This document shows positions 24,272 to 32,401 of a stretch of 40,734 bases of DNA, one piece after another. The DNA is taken from NCBI GenBank assembly GCA_050954865.1, contig JBPBQN010000246.1:1-40734 (forward strand), in the 5' to 3' direction. The DNA comes from Mucilaginibacter_A sp050954865. Lineage in GTDB: Bacteria > Bacteroidota > Bacteroidia > Sphingobacteriales > Sphingobacteriaceae. A program made the translations under genes and the position numbers. Each line of letters begins with the position of its first letter. The first letter of the stretch is position 1. Below the pieces are notes generated by a model. That model saw only the letters and a program-made list of their open reading frames with translations. It had not been told where the DNA came from and did no database searches.

Positions 24272-24766
24272 ATGAAGAGCTGGAAATTGATCCTAAACCT
24301 GAGTGTACTGTTGCTGTTTGTCTCAGCAAACACTGCGAGATCGCAGAAAACCAAAATATTAAGTTTAAAAGATTCATTGATAGAAAAAAGTCTAATTACA
24401 AGAAATTTTGTCTTTACAACTAATTTTGTAGGTGAAGATTATACCGGCAGGCCATTATTATCTCCAGATTTTAACCTGACTGTTTCAAGTAAAAAAGTTG
24501 TTGGAGAATTGCCAAGCCTGTCGTCTTATGGAAGTATTGCTTTTACAAGTTTTGCAAGCGTGTATAAGTTAAATGCTTCCAATTTTTATTATAAAGCACT
24601 AGCGTTTGACAAAAAAGGCTATTACGTCCTCATTCAACCAATTAATGATAAAGTTATCAGTAGTTTAATTTTTAATATTGATTTGAAAGGAAAATGTAAT
24701 CTAACCTTAATTAAAAATGATAAAAAGACTTTAAAATACAATGGGTATTTAGCATTTAATAATTAA
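24272..24766 (+). CDS. DUF4251-like secreted protein
   Basis: 164 residues with a cleavable signal peptide (about 1-24, LLLFVSANTARSQ). The mature region resembles DUF4251: NFVFTTNFVGEDYTGRPLLSPDFNLTV is followed by a strand pair with VVGELPSLSSYGS, and KALAFDKKGYYVLIQP and YNGYLA close the domain. Function of the family is unknown; periplasmic or outer-membrane location is expected. ATG start fits the signal peptide. Stands alone between divergent and downstream genes. Confidence 0.75.
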   Translation: MKSWKLILNLSVLLLFVSANTARSQKTKILSLKDSLIEKSLITRNFVFTTNFVGEDYTGRPLLSPDFNLTVSSKKVVGELPSLSSYGSIAFTSFASVYKLNASNFYYKALAFDKKGYYVLIQPINDKVISSLIFNIDLKGKCNLTLIKNDKKTLKYNGYLAFNN

Positions 24767-24835
24767 TCTGTCTAAATTTCTACTATAGTTATTTACTCAA
24801 TTATGAACTTCTTTTACCTCGTAAAATTTCGTTAT

Positions 24836-24843
24836 TATCTTTG
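24836..24843 (+). promoter_or_regulatory. -7 promoter element for the FUSC-like gene
   Basis: TATCTTTG is a perfect TAnnTTTG match. A decayed dispersed motif (24805-24816, core 10/12) lies about 20 bases upstream, again over the -33 position as at rplU. Confidence 0.6.
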
Positions 24844-24899
24844 CAGAAAACCGTAGAGGTTAGAAGAAGTTCTGCTATATCAACCGGTTTAACTCATGC

Positions 24900-25451
24900 A
24901 TGGATCAAAAACAGATTGATTTTTTATTATACGTAGCCAAATGCCTAATTGGCGCAGTTATCGGTTTTTTCATTTATCGCGCTTATCCCGAAGGCGGAGC
25001 CTGGAGTTTAGTTTCTATTTTGCTAGTGCTTTCTCCCGAAGGAAAAGACGCCATTAATTTGGCCGAAGTGCGGATCAAAGCTAATCTGGTAGGAGCAGGA
25101 ACCGGTTTGCTGTTGTTTTTTCTGCATCCGCCGGCTTTGGTGATGATTTGTTTAGGTGTAATTATTGTGCTGATTGTCTGCGAGTTGCTGAAATTGCAGG
25201 TTGCCGCACGTTCTGCTTTGGCATCGGTTATTATCATTAGCATCCACGAAAGCGGAAAATACTTTTATCAGGTAGCTTTAGAAAGAGCAGCAGGCGTCAT
25301 TTTAGGTTGTTTGATTGCATTGCTGATTACTTATCTCATTCATTATAAACTGCTGATCAGCAATGTGCGGGAACGAAAATCTCGGATTTCATGGCGCAGA
25401 AACCGGTTCAAAAAACCTGATGAAGTTGTTGAAAATGAAGTTGAGAAATGA
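24900..25451 (+). CDS. FUSC/aromatic-acid-exporter-like membrane protein
   Basis: 183 residues with about four or five helices (10-27, 35-50, 65-85, 88-105, 128-152) and a basic C-terminal tail rich in Arg/Lys. YVAKCLIGAVIGFFIYRAYPEGGAWSLVS..., then RIKANLVGAGTGL and ALERAAGVILGCLIALLI, reproduce the half-repeat seen in FUSC/ArAE proteins, which often act as efflux components. It is about half the size of typical FUSC proteins, so it may work as an oligomer. Substrate unknown. Confidence 0.75.
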   Translation: MDQKQIDFLLYVAKCLIGAVIGFFIYRAYPEGGAWSLVSILLVLSPEGKDAINLAEVRIKANLVGAGTGLLLFFLHPPALVMICLGVIIVLIVCELLKLQVAARSALASVIIISIHESGKYFYQVALERAAGVILGCLIALLITYLIHYKLLISNVRERKSRISWRRNRFKKPDEVVENEVEK

Positions 25452-25516
25452 ATGTTAGCAGTTTTTTTATTGAATAAGGTAACGGCTGTAAGCTCTATTA
25501 AACACAATTTTATACT

Positions 25517-25531
25517 GATAAAAGAAGCATA
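25517..25531 (+). repeat. Dispersed motif copy
   Basis: Perfect core 25519-25530 (GAAG type), intergenic between convergent genes; faces an opposite copy at 25664-25675 across a palindromic repeat. Confidence 0.85.
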
Positions 25532-25566
25532 TTGTAAAAAGCAAACCTTCGGTTGTTTGAATAAAT

Positions 25567-25592
25567 GTTCTTTTTGCTTGAACAAAAAGAAC
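25567..25592. repeat. Extragenic palindrome GTTCTTTTTG-CTTGAA-CAAAAAGAAC
   Basis: Perfect 10-bp inverted repeat with a 6-base loop. Related palindromes occur at 37044-37071 and 37152-37178, so this is a small repeat family of the window. Confidence 0.75.
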
Positions 25593-25662
25593 CAAAAGAA
25601 AGACTGCAAGCCCGCTTGAATACATTTTTAATTAAAAGAGCCTGATTTAGAAAAGCAAAGTT

Positions 25663-25677
25663 GATACTTCTTTTACC
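25663..25677 (-). repeat. Dispersed motif copy
   Basis: Perfect core 25664-25675 (GAAG type, minus strand), 14 bases from the stop codon of the 25692 gene. Confidence 0.85.
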
Positions 25678-25691
25678 GGCTAAATTTTAGT

Positions 25692-26870
25692 CTACGGCGT
25701 ATAATCCACAGGAACCAGTTCAGCCAGTTTATCATTTGCCCAGTCACCTTCAAACAAAGTGCTTTCTGGCGAAACCACCACACCATTCAAATCAAACAAA
25801 GCATACTTTTTAAATAACGTAACCACGCTCACGGCGTAATTCTCCATAAAAAGCGGACGATAAATGTTGTTCGTGATTTTTTCGTCGTGCTTTTTGGTAT
25901 AAACCACATATAAATAATCCGGAAAACTTAAAGCATATAAACCAGACTGATCGGTGCGCATCACCAAATCTTCTGGTTTCAGCGGTGTATTGATCAGGTT
26001 TTCCAGGAAGCGCGGCTGCTGGGCCATTTCGTTCCAGTAATTTACAGAATCGCGGTTATTGCTTTTGTTAAACTGATTGTATTTCTGCCGAAGCAACTCT
26101 TCCGGCGGCCGTTTTGGGTTAGGCTTACGTTGAAGCTGATACATTACAAATCCTTGTTCCTGCAAATCCTGGTGGGACAAGGCGCGAAAAAACTGCATGC
26201 TCGAACCATAATAAGCTTCCTGCCGTTTCAGTTTCCATTTTTCCTCCTGCGATTTGCTACCTTTCAGTTCCTCAAACAAAACCTGACCGGAATACCGGAT
26301 TTCATTGCTTAGCGTGCTGCTTTCAAAATTATGCACTAAAAAACGCACTTTGTAACCTAAAGCCCGGTTCTCAACCACTAAAAATTCATCGGTAGAAGCT
26401 TGTAAAGTTTGTGTTTTCTTGTGATAAATCAGACTAACCGCATGTGGATTCAATACTTTGCACAGTTTGGAATTTGCGGAAGTGCCGATAAAATCTTTCA
26501 CAAACAAAGCATAATTCTTTTTCCAGTTGGCGTTTGTGGTGATTACCACTTCCTTCATCTGGATCATTCTGGGCACCATTTCTATGGCCAGTTGCAGTGG
26601 TTTGTTGCTTACCAGCACACTTTGCGTAAAGTTTTCGTAGCCTAAAATCGAAACAACCAGATCATACTGGCCAGGTTTTACATTATTTAAAGTGAAAGTT
26701 CCGTCATCCGCAGTCACTGTTCCGAAAGTAGCATTGCTCAAAAAAACGCTCGCTTTTGCAAGCGGCACTTTAGAATCAATAGCCGTAACCTTGCCCGTAA
26801 TCGTGCCGGATTGTGCGCATACAAAAGTTGGCAGTAATAAAATCACACAGAAATATAAGAAGAAACGCAT
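25692..26870 (-). CDS. CarboxypepD_reg-like domain protein
   Basis: 392 residues. Signal peptide about 1-19 (FFLYFCVILLLPTFVCAQ). Residues 20-105 are a CarboxypepD_reg-like beta-sandwich: GTITGKVTAIDSKVPLAKASVFLSN..., DDGTFTLNNVKPGQYDLVVSILGY. The rest (106-392) is a soluble domain with no TonB plug or barrel, so this is not a full SusC receptor; it belongs to the common Bacteroidota group of secreted proteins with this N-terminal domain. Exact role unknown, probably envelope-located. ATG start clear; no paired SusD. Confidence 0.85.
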   Translation of the reverse strand: MRFFLYFCVILLLPTFVCAQSGTITGKVTAIDSKVPLAKASVFLSNATFGTVTADDGTFTLNNVKPGQYDLVVSILGYENFTQSVLVSNKPLQLAIEMVPRMIQMKEVVITTNANWKKNYALFVKDFIGTSANSKLCKVLNPHAVSLIYHKKTQTLQASTDEFLVVENRALGYKVRFLVHNFESSTLSNEIRYSGQVLFEELKGSKSQEEKWKLKRQEAYYGSSMQFFRALSHQDLQEQGFVMYQLQRKPNPKRPPEELLRQKYNQFNKSNNRDSVNYWNEMAQQPRFLENLINTPLKPEDLVMRTDQSGLYALSFPDYLYVVYTKKHDEKITNNIYRPLFMENYAVSVVTLFKKYALFDLNGVVVSPESTLFEGDWANDKLAELVPVDYTP

Positions 26871-26924
26871 GGCTAAAAGTAATGGATTTTTGCATTAACG
26901 CTAAAATTGTATAGATTTTATACC

Positions 26925-26939
26925 GATAAAAACAGTATC
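26925..26939 (+). repeat. Dispersed motif copy, exact 15-mer
   Basis: Exact ACAG-type copy 55 bases upstream of the CarboxypepD_reg gene, in the gap that also holds terminator repeat R1. Confidence 0.9.
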
Positions 26940-26972
26940 GCAAAATTGTTGCAGTAGGAAGGATTTCATGTC

Positions 26973-27120
26973 ACAAAAAAATCCCCGCCTTTGCGAGCGG
27001 GGATTTAACTAAAACAGAACATTAACCAATTTATTCTAAAACCGATTACTTGTACGGCGCATTAGTTAAAAGAGTTACACGATTTTTGAATTTTTATTGA
27101 TTTTTTAGAAAATATTTTTC
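26973..27120 (-). repeat. Terminator-bearing repeat, copy R1
   Basis: About 148 bases almost repeated at 27850-27989. The first ~84 (26973-27056) differ from the other copy at only about six positions; the rest is recognisable but diverged, ending in a shared GAAAATATTTTTC. It lies at the 3' end of the decayed HEPN gene. The sense strand is minus, ending in the hairpin below. Confidence 0.85.
26974..27006 (-). terminator. Intrinsic terminator of R1
   Basis: 10-bp stem AAATCCCCGC / GCGGGGATTT followed on the minus strand by six or seven T. Confidence 0.9.
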
Positions 27121-27147
27121 TAAGTTAAAATTGAGATTTCAGAAAAT

Positions 27148-27480
27148 TTAACCAAGAATTTCAGCTACCTGAATATGCAGTTCCGGAATTTTAGTTTTAA
27201 TGACATCCCAAACAATCAGATAATGGACACCAAAATAATCATGAATTAATCTATCGCGCATTCCAGCCATGTTTTTCCATTGAATGTGATTATACTGTAA
27301 CCGAAAATCTGCCGGAACTTTCTTTGTTGCTTCTCCAATGATTTCTAAACTTCTAACAATTGCTCGTTTTTAAATTTCGTTCATCATAAATTCATCTTGT
27401 GTAAGATGCAAGTTTACAGAAAGTATAAAGTTACATTCTTCCTCAATATGCCTGATGTATTCAATAGGCTCTTTAAACAT
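27148..27480 (-). pseudogene. HEPN (DUF86/HepT-like) toxin, interrupted by a stop codon
   Basis: Translating from ATG 27480 gives a HEPN protein of ~110 codons: MFKEPIEYIRHIEEECNFIL start, an in-frame TAA at 27370-27372, then KRAIVRSLEIIGEATKK and the active-site GMRDRLIHDYFGV (R-x4-H-x-Y), ending QVAEILG. The stop replaces a leucine codon expected in this family (NEILKRA), which is a single-base TTA to TAA change. The HEPN RNase toxin is therefore probably inactive. Its start overlaps the end of the nucleotidyltransferase by 8 bases, the usual arrangement of HepT-MntA (HEPN-MNT) modules. Confidence 0.85.
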
Positions 27481-27768
27481 AAACAATCTCTTTCAATATT
27501 TGGGGGCCGATGTATGCGCTTAATCCATTTTTAGTTACCACTTCTATTTTTCCATCAGCAAAAATGGATTTAAATAGATCACAAAACGGCATCAAATTAT
27601 CAAAGCTTTCTTTGTCCGGTTCAAAATGAAGTAACAAATCAATATCACTTTTTTCGGATTGTTCTTCTCTAGAATAGGAACCAAACAAGCCAACATTTTG
27701 TACACCAAACTTTAATAATTTTTGTTTATGAAGTTGTAATGTCTCTAGTAGTTTTGCTTAGTTGTCAT
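27473..27768 (-). pseudogene. MNT minimal nucleotidyltransferase antitoxin, 5' frameshifted
   Basis: An intact frame of 71 codons (27473-27688, TTG-initiated) shows the NTase motif FGSYSREEQSEKSDIDLLLHFE (GS-x10-DxD). The same frame continues upstream without any ATG/GTG/TTG as AKLLETLQLHKQKLLKFGVQNVG, which is normal family sequence, but the only plausible ATG (27766-27768) is out of frame by one base. I infer a single-base indel near 27750-27765. Without the first helix the enzyme may still fold but is probably not expressed at full length. MntA-type enzymes AMPylate and neutralise HepT. Confidence 0.75.
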
Positions 27769-27849
27769 TCAAGTTTTGTATTGGTGCAGAAATAAAAATA
27801 ATGATAAGGAAAAATAAAGCTTTTAAATAAAAAATTTCTCCTCCTAAAA

Positions 27850-27989
27850 ACAAAAAAATCCCCGCCTTTGCCAAGCGGGGATTTAACTAAAACAGAACAT
27901 TAACCAATTAATTCTAAAACCACTTACTTCTACGTTAGGTAAAACCGGATGGTTACAAAAATTTTTAATTTAATTGGAAAATATTTTTC
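27850..27989 (-). repeat. Terminator-bearing repeat, copy R2
   Basis: Second copy of the R1 repeat, direct orientation, ~730 bases away, at the 3' side of the ybbP gene. The block 27850-27934 is nearly identical to R1. The two copies bracket the decayed HEPN/MNT pair. Confidence 0.85.
27851..27884 (-). terminator. Intrinsic terminator of R2
   Basis: Same 10-bp stem AAATCCCCGC / GCGGGGATTT as R1, with a seven-T run on the minus strand; lies about 130 bases beyond the ybbP stop. Confidence 0.88.
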
Positions 27990-28003
27990 ATGCTGTTTTT
28001 ATC
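27989..28003 (-). repeat. Dispersed motif copy
   Basis: Perfect core 27990-28001 (ACAG type, minus strand), 8 bases beyond the ybbP stop codon. Confidence 0.85.
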
Positions 28004-28011
28004 CTGCTTTT

Positions 28012-30573
28012 TTAAGTGTCGGAGCGCAGCACTTCCAGCGGCGGCCGGTTTAAAATTCCGCGGCTGTTAAATAGACCGATAAAAACAGTAACCAACGCGA
28101 CTACAAAAAACAGGATTACAACCGGCAAAATTGGTGGCGAAAACGGCGTATCAAAACTGTATTTGGCCAAAGCCCAGCTTCCGGGAATGGAAAGGATGAT
28201 GCCGGTTAAAGCTGCAATCGCACCTAAAAAGAAATATTCCAGTCCGCTGATAATGAGGATTTGTCTTTTACTGGCGCCTAAAGTCCGCAGCAAGACGCTT
28301 TCCTGAATGCGCTGATATTTGCTGATCAGCACGGAAGAAACTAACACGATCAAACCCGTTAAAATGCTGAACCCAGCCATAAACCGGATCACGAAACTGA
28401 TTTTTCCTAAGATATCATCCAGTAATTTCAGCACCAAAGCCAAATCAATAATCGAAATATTAGGGAACTGCTTCACGATCGCCTGCTGGTATTTTGCCGA
28501 AGCTGCCGCATTCGGAACATGCGTGGTAAAAACATCATATTGCGGTGCCTGGTCTAAAACGCCTTTTGGAAACAGCACCAAAAAGTTGGTTTGGATGCGG
28601 TTCCAGTTTACTTTGCGCAGACTAGCAATTTTGGTGTTCATGAAAACGCCTTGTACATTAAATAGCAACTTATCGCCGAGTTTGAGGTGATTGTGTTCGG
28701 CAAATTTTCCTTCTACCGAAATCGGGATTTCTGCTGTATTGGCATCCACTTTTCCGATCCAGGTTCCGGCGGTAATTTTCTCCGAAGAAACCAAAGAATC
28801 ACGATAAGTTACGCGGTACTCGCGACTGAAAACTGGTCGCGGGACTTTCAACGAAGTATCTTTTTTATAAACTTCGGCAGTTTTTCCGTTCAGTTCCTGC
28901 AAACGAATCGTAACAATCGGCACCATATCAAAAACAGGCAAATGCTGGTTTTTGGTGAGGTTGACAACTTGCTGCTGCTGGTTGGTTTGGATATCGAACA
29001 AGATTAAGTTAGGCTGATTTCCGCCGGAAGAAAGATTGATCCGGCTTAATAAAATCGACTGGATAAAAAATAAAGTGCTGATAAAAGCAGTGCCTAAACC
29101 AATGGAAACCAGTAAAATAATGGTTTGATTATTTGGGCGGTATAAATTAGCAAAACCCTGGCGCAATAAATAACTCCAGGACATTGGCAGGAATTTCCGC
29201 AGCAGCCACATGATTAACGTAGCAACGCCGGTGAGGATTAGAAATGCAATCAGCACAAAACCAGTAAAAGCGATGGCTTGTTTCCAGCTGTCTAACTGCA
29301 GTTTGGTAAAAATCACCACGAAAGCTAAAATTAAAGCGTAAACCAGCCATTTCAGCGGATCGCGTTTGGAATTAACAGCATCATCAGAAACGCGCAAAGT
29401 GTTGAGCGGAGAAATATTGCGTACCGAAACCAGCGGCAACAGCGCAAAAAGCAGCGAAATAACCACGCCCAGCACAATTCCGGTTAGGATAGAAGCCCAG
29501 GAAATTTCAACGGTAATCGCAATCGGCAGAAAATCTTTAAAAGCAACCGGAAGCAATTGCTGGATAACCGTTCCTAAAGCTGCACCAATGACCGAACCGA
29601 TAAAACCGATCACCACGATCTGGATCAGATAAATCAGAAATGCTTCCGAAGATTTCACCCCTAAACAACGCATGATGGCGATGGCTTTGAGTTTTTCCCG
29701 CACGTAAATATGGATAGAACTGGCCACGCCGATGCAGCCCAAAAGCAAAGCGATAAAGCCAACCAGAGCTAAAAACTTGGTTAAATCTTCAAAAGAGCGT
29801 GTGGTTTGTTCTTTTTGAGAAGCAACGGTTTGCAAACTTAAATCTTCTTTATCCAGCCGCGGTTCAATTTTGGGCGCTAATTTTTCGATGTTTTCGTTGC
29901 GATCATACTTGATGTAATAACTGTAATTGATTCGGCTGCCGCGGGCCATCAGTCCGGTTTGCTGCAAATACGCCATCGGCATGTAAACCACCGGCGCCAC
30001 AGAAGCAGATAAACTGGTTTGTCCAGGCGCTTTATCCAGCGTGCCGGCAATAGTAAAAGTAACGTTGCCAATTTTGAGCGAATCGCCGGGATGTGCGTTA
30101 AATTGCAGCATCAGGTTGCGGTCGGTCAGCACTTGTTTGTTTTTGCGGAAGGTATTTGCTGCGGAAACCGGCGTGGTTTCAATCGAGCCGTAATAGGGGA
30201 AAGCACCTTCCAGCGCGCGCACTTCTACCAAACGCGTGCCCTGGTTTTTGGTGAAGGAAACCATCGACACAAAGCTGCGTTGCGAAGATTTGCGGTCGCC
30301 CAGCGAATCAATCAGTTTTTGTATCTGCGGCGAAACAGGTTTGTTGCCGGAAATGACCATATCGGCACCAACCAGTTCGGCGGCTTGGCGATCAATGTCC
30401 TGCTTGAGATTAAAACCAAAAGAATAAATGGCTACCAGAGAGGCAATGCCCAAAACGATGGAAGAAATAAAAAGAAATAGGCGCGAGCGGTTTTTACGGC
30501 TATCACGCCAGGCCATCTGCAGCAGCCAGCCGAAGTTGATAGCGCGTTTATAATTAACAGGTTCGTTATTCAT
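28012..30573 (-). CDS. ybbP: ABC transporter permease, YbbP/FtsX-like
   Basis: 853 residues with two MacB/FtsX-type units: an N-terminal helix (about 30-55), a periplasmic domain, helices near 270-290, 315-345 and 360-385, further central helices (415-460, 488-510), a second periplasmic domain and C-terminal helices (725-850). The LVEVRALEGAFPYYGSIET block matches YbbP. The E. coli homologue functions with YbbA in lipid or toxic-hydrophobe handling at the inner membrane; exact substrate unknown. It lies 27 bases after ybbA on the same strand. Confidence 0.93.
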   Translation of the reverse strand: MNNEPVNYKRAINFGWLLQMAWRDSRKNRSRLFLFISSIVLGIASLVAIYSFGFNLKQDIDRQAAELVGADMVISGNKPVSPQIQKLIDSLGDRKSSQRSFVSMVSFTKNQGTRLVEVRALEGAFPYYGSIETTPVSAANTFRKNKQVLTDRNLMLQFNAHPGDSLKIGNVTFTIAGTLDKAPGQTSLSASVAPVVYMPMAYLQQTGLMARGSRINYSYYIKYDRNENIEKLAPKIEPRLDKEDLSLQTVASQKEQTTRSFEDLTKFLALVGFIALLLGCIGVASSIHIYVREKLKAIAIMRCLGVKSSEAFLIYLIQIVVIGFIGSVIGAALGTVIQQLLPVAFKDFLPIAITVEISWASILTGIVLGVVISLLFALLPLVSVRNISPLNTLRVSDDAVNSKRDPLKWLVYALILAFVVIFTKLQLDSWKQAIAFTGFVLIAFLILTGVATLIMWLLRKFLPMSWSYLLRQGFANLYRPNNQTIILLVSIGLGTAFISTLFFIQSILLSRINLSSGGNQPNLILFDIQTNQQQQVVNLTKNQHLPVFDMVPIVTIRLQELNGKTAEVYKKDTSLKVPRPVFSREYRVTYRDSLVSSEKITAGTWIGKVDANTAEIPISVEGKFAEHNHLKLGDKLLFNVQGVFMNTKIASLRKVNWNRIQTNFLVLFPKGVLDQAPQYDVFTTHVPNAAASAKYQQAIVKQFPNISIIDLALVLKLLDDILGKISFVIRFMAGFSILTGLIVLVSSVLISKYQRIQESVLLRTLGASKRQILIISGLEYFFLGAIAALTGIILSIPGSWALAKYSFDTPFSPPILPVVILFFVVALVTVFIGLFNSRGILNRPPLEVLRSDT

Positions 30574-30587
30574 TCAAAAAAAGTATC

Positions 30588-30602
30588 GATAAAAGAAGTA
30601 TT
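30588..30602 (+). repeat. Dispersed motif copy overlapping the ybbA stop
   Basis: Perfect core 30590-30601 (GAAG type) between ybbA and ybbP; the last core base belongs to the TAA stop of ybbA. Confidence 0.88.
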
Positions 30603-31293
30603 AAATAGCAGCAGCAGTTTTCTCATCAGAAATCAAATGGCCGCCTTTGATGCGGATAATGCGCTGCGTTTTAGAAGCCAGTTCCATATCATGCGTTACC
30701 AAAATCAGTGTGGTGCCGCTTTCGCGGTTTAAGTCGAACAGCAGTTTTACCATTTTTTCGCTGGTTTCGGCATCCAGATTTCCAGTTGGTTCATCGGCGA
30801 ACAATATTTTGGGCTGATTAGAAAAAGCACGTGCCAGCGAAATCCGCTGCTGCTCGCCGCCGGAAAGTTGGGTAGGATAGTGGTGACTGCGATTGGCCAA
30901 CCCAACTTTATCCAGCAAATCCATCGAGCGGGCACGGGTGTTTTTTTCGCCGCGTAACTCTAACGGAACCATAACATTTTCTAAAGCGGTTAAAGTTGGC
31001 AGCAGCTGGAAATTCTGAAAAATAAAACCAACATATTGGTTGCGAATTTGTGCACGCTGATCTTCGCCCAGATTATCCAAACGAATATTATTCAGTTCTA
31101 CCAAACCGGAAGTGGATCGATCCAAACCGGCGCAAAGGCCAAGCAAAGTTGTTTTTCCGCTGCCCGACGGGCCAACGATGGCAAAAGTAGAGCCTTCTTC
31201 CACCGAAAAATTAATATTATCTAAAACGGTAAGCGTGTTGCCGGCACTTTTGTACGTTTTGGTCAGGTTTTCTATTTTTAGGATATTATTCAA
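30601..31293 (-). CDS. ybbA: ABC transporter ATP-binding protein YbbA-like
   Basis: 230 residues, one ABC domain of the LolD/MacB class. GPSGSGKTT (about 39-47), QLSGGEQQRISLARAF, ILFADEPTGNLD, and LILVTHDMELA with the H-loop. It powers the YbbP permease downstream. The ORF opens with TTG (31291-31293); no ATG is near, so TTG is taken as the start. It is divergent from the TesA-like gene with only ~100 bases between, so promoters face away from each other there. Confidence 0.93.
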   Translation of the reverse strand: MNNILKIENLTKTYKSAGNTLTVLDNINFSVEEGSTFAIVGPSGSGKTTLLGLCAGLDRSTSGLVELNNIRLDNLGEDQRAQIRNQYVGFIFQNFQLLPTLTALENVMVPLELRGEKNTRARSMDLLDKVGLANRSHHYPTQLSGGEQQRISLARAFSNQPKILFADEPTGNLDAETSEKMVKLLFDLNRESGTTLILVTHDMELASKTQRIIRIKGGHLISDEKTAAAI

Positions 31294-31393
31294 GATTATT
31301 GTAGCTAAATTGTGTAGAAAGATATGTTTAAAGCTAAACTTAAATGTTGCGCTTATGTTTAAGAAACTGTTTAAGCAAAATTGTTACGCCATT

Positions 31394-32074
31394 ATGCAAA
31401 AAAAAATTACGTTTTTACCTGTTCTTTTTCTGGTTTTTTTATGCGGATGCGGAAACAATCAACCTAAAACCAACACCGAAAAAGATACGGTAAAAACAGC
31501 ATCGGCTCCAAAATCAACCCAGAAAAATATTCTGTTTTTCGGGAACAGTTTAACGGCCGGTTACGGTTTAGATGATCCGGGAAGCGAGTCGTTTCCGTCT
31601 ATTATTCAGCATGATCTGGATTCGTTGAAACTGCCTTACAAAGTCATTAATGGTGGCTTAAGCGGAGAAACAACTTCGGATGGTAAAAACCGCATCAACT
31701 GGCAGTTGCGGCAACCAGTTGATATTTTTGTGCTGGAATTGGGGGCCAATGATGGTTTGCGCGGTATTCCGGTAAGCGAAACGAAAGTAAATCTGCAATC
31801 GATCATCGATCAGGTAAAAGCCAAATATCCAAAAATAAAAATGATTTTGACCGGAATGAAAGTTCCACCAAATATGGGTCAAAAATATTCGGATGATTTT
31901 GCGAAGATTTTTCCGCAGCTGGCCAAAAAAAATAATATGCAGTTGGTTCCTTTTCTGCTGGAAAACGTAGCCGGAATCCGCGATTTAAACCAGAAAGATG
32001 GCATCCATCCAACAGCAAAAGGTGCCAAAATTGTGGCGCAAAACGTGTGGCAGGTTTTAAAAGAAATGTTGTAA
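31394..32074 (+). CDS. tesA: TesA-like SGNH/GDSL lipoprotein esterase
   Basis: 226 residues from ATG 31394; longer in-frame starts run into the divergent ybbA gene and spoil the signal. Lipoprotein signal with FLCGC placing the lipid cysteine at residue 19. SGNH blocks: FFGNSLTAGYG (nucleophile Ser), GGLSGETT, LELGANDGLRG, and DGIHPT with catalytic Asp and His. It hydrolyses acyl esters or thioesters at the periplasmic or outer-membrane side. The KTASA codons in the linker after the cysteine carry a dispersed-motif core (31491-31502). Divergent ybbA-ybbP parallels E. coli. Confidence 0.92.
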   Translation: MQKKITFLPVLFLVFLCGCGNNQPKTNTEKDTVKTASAPKSTQKNILFFGNSLTAGYGLDDPGSESFPSIIQHDLDSLKLPYKVINGGLSGETTSDGKNRINWQLRQPVDIFVLELGANDGLRGIPVSETKVNLQSIIDQVKAKYPKIKMILTGMKVPPNMGQKYSDDFAKIFPQLAKKNNMQLVPFLLENVAGIRDLNQKDGIHPTAKGAKIVAQNVWQVLKEML

Positions 32075-32401
32075 TGCTGTTTTTGTCGGTATTTTTTTGG
32101 TGTTCAACTTATTTCTTAAGAGGTAACACTCAATAATACTCGCTCAACACAAAATCTGTTACCCAACAACTTATAAAATATCGTTCCAATTAATTTATTT
32201 TTGAAGAGATTTTTAAGAAATATTATCCCAAAAAGAGGTTATATTTAGTAGATTAGAACGCTTTTTGGCTCTTTAAAATATCGCAGAATTAAAAAGAAAT
32301 GTAAATAGGCTGACTTTACAATTTGCAAATTTATACGCATAAAAGAAGTGTTGGTTACCAAAATATAAAATTGTGGGCAGCAAAAAATTCAAACTATCAA
32401 T
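32075..32401. other. Intergenic region upstream of the PKD protein
   Basis: 327 bases, AT-rich, no gene seen. It carries imperfect dispersed-motif cores at 32074-32085 (-, 11/12, overlapping the TesA stop) and 32340-32351 (+, 11/12). Confidence 0.6.

Noticed and set aside
31112..31393. Longer start for the TesA-like protein
   Set aside because: The extra 94 residues are antisense to ybbA; the ATG at 31394 gives a proper lipoprotein signal.
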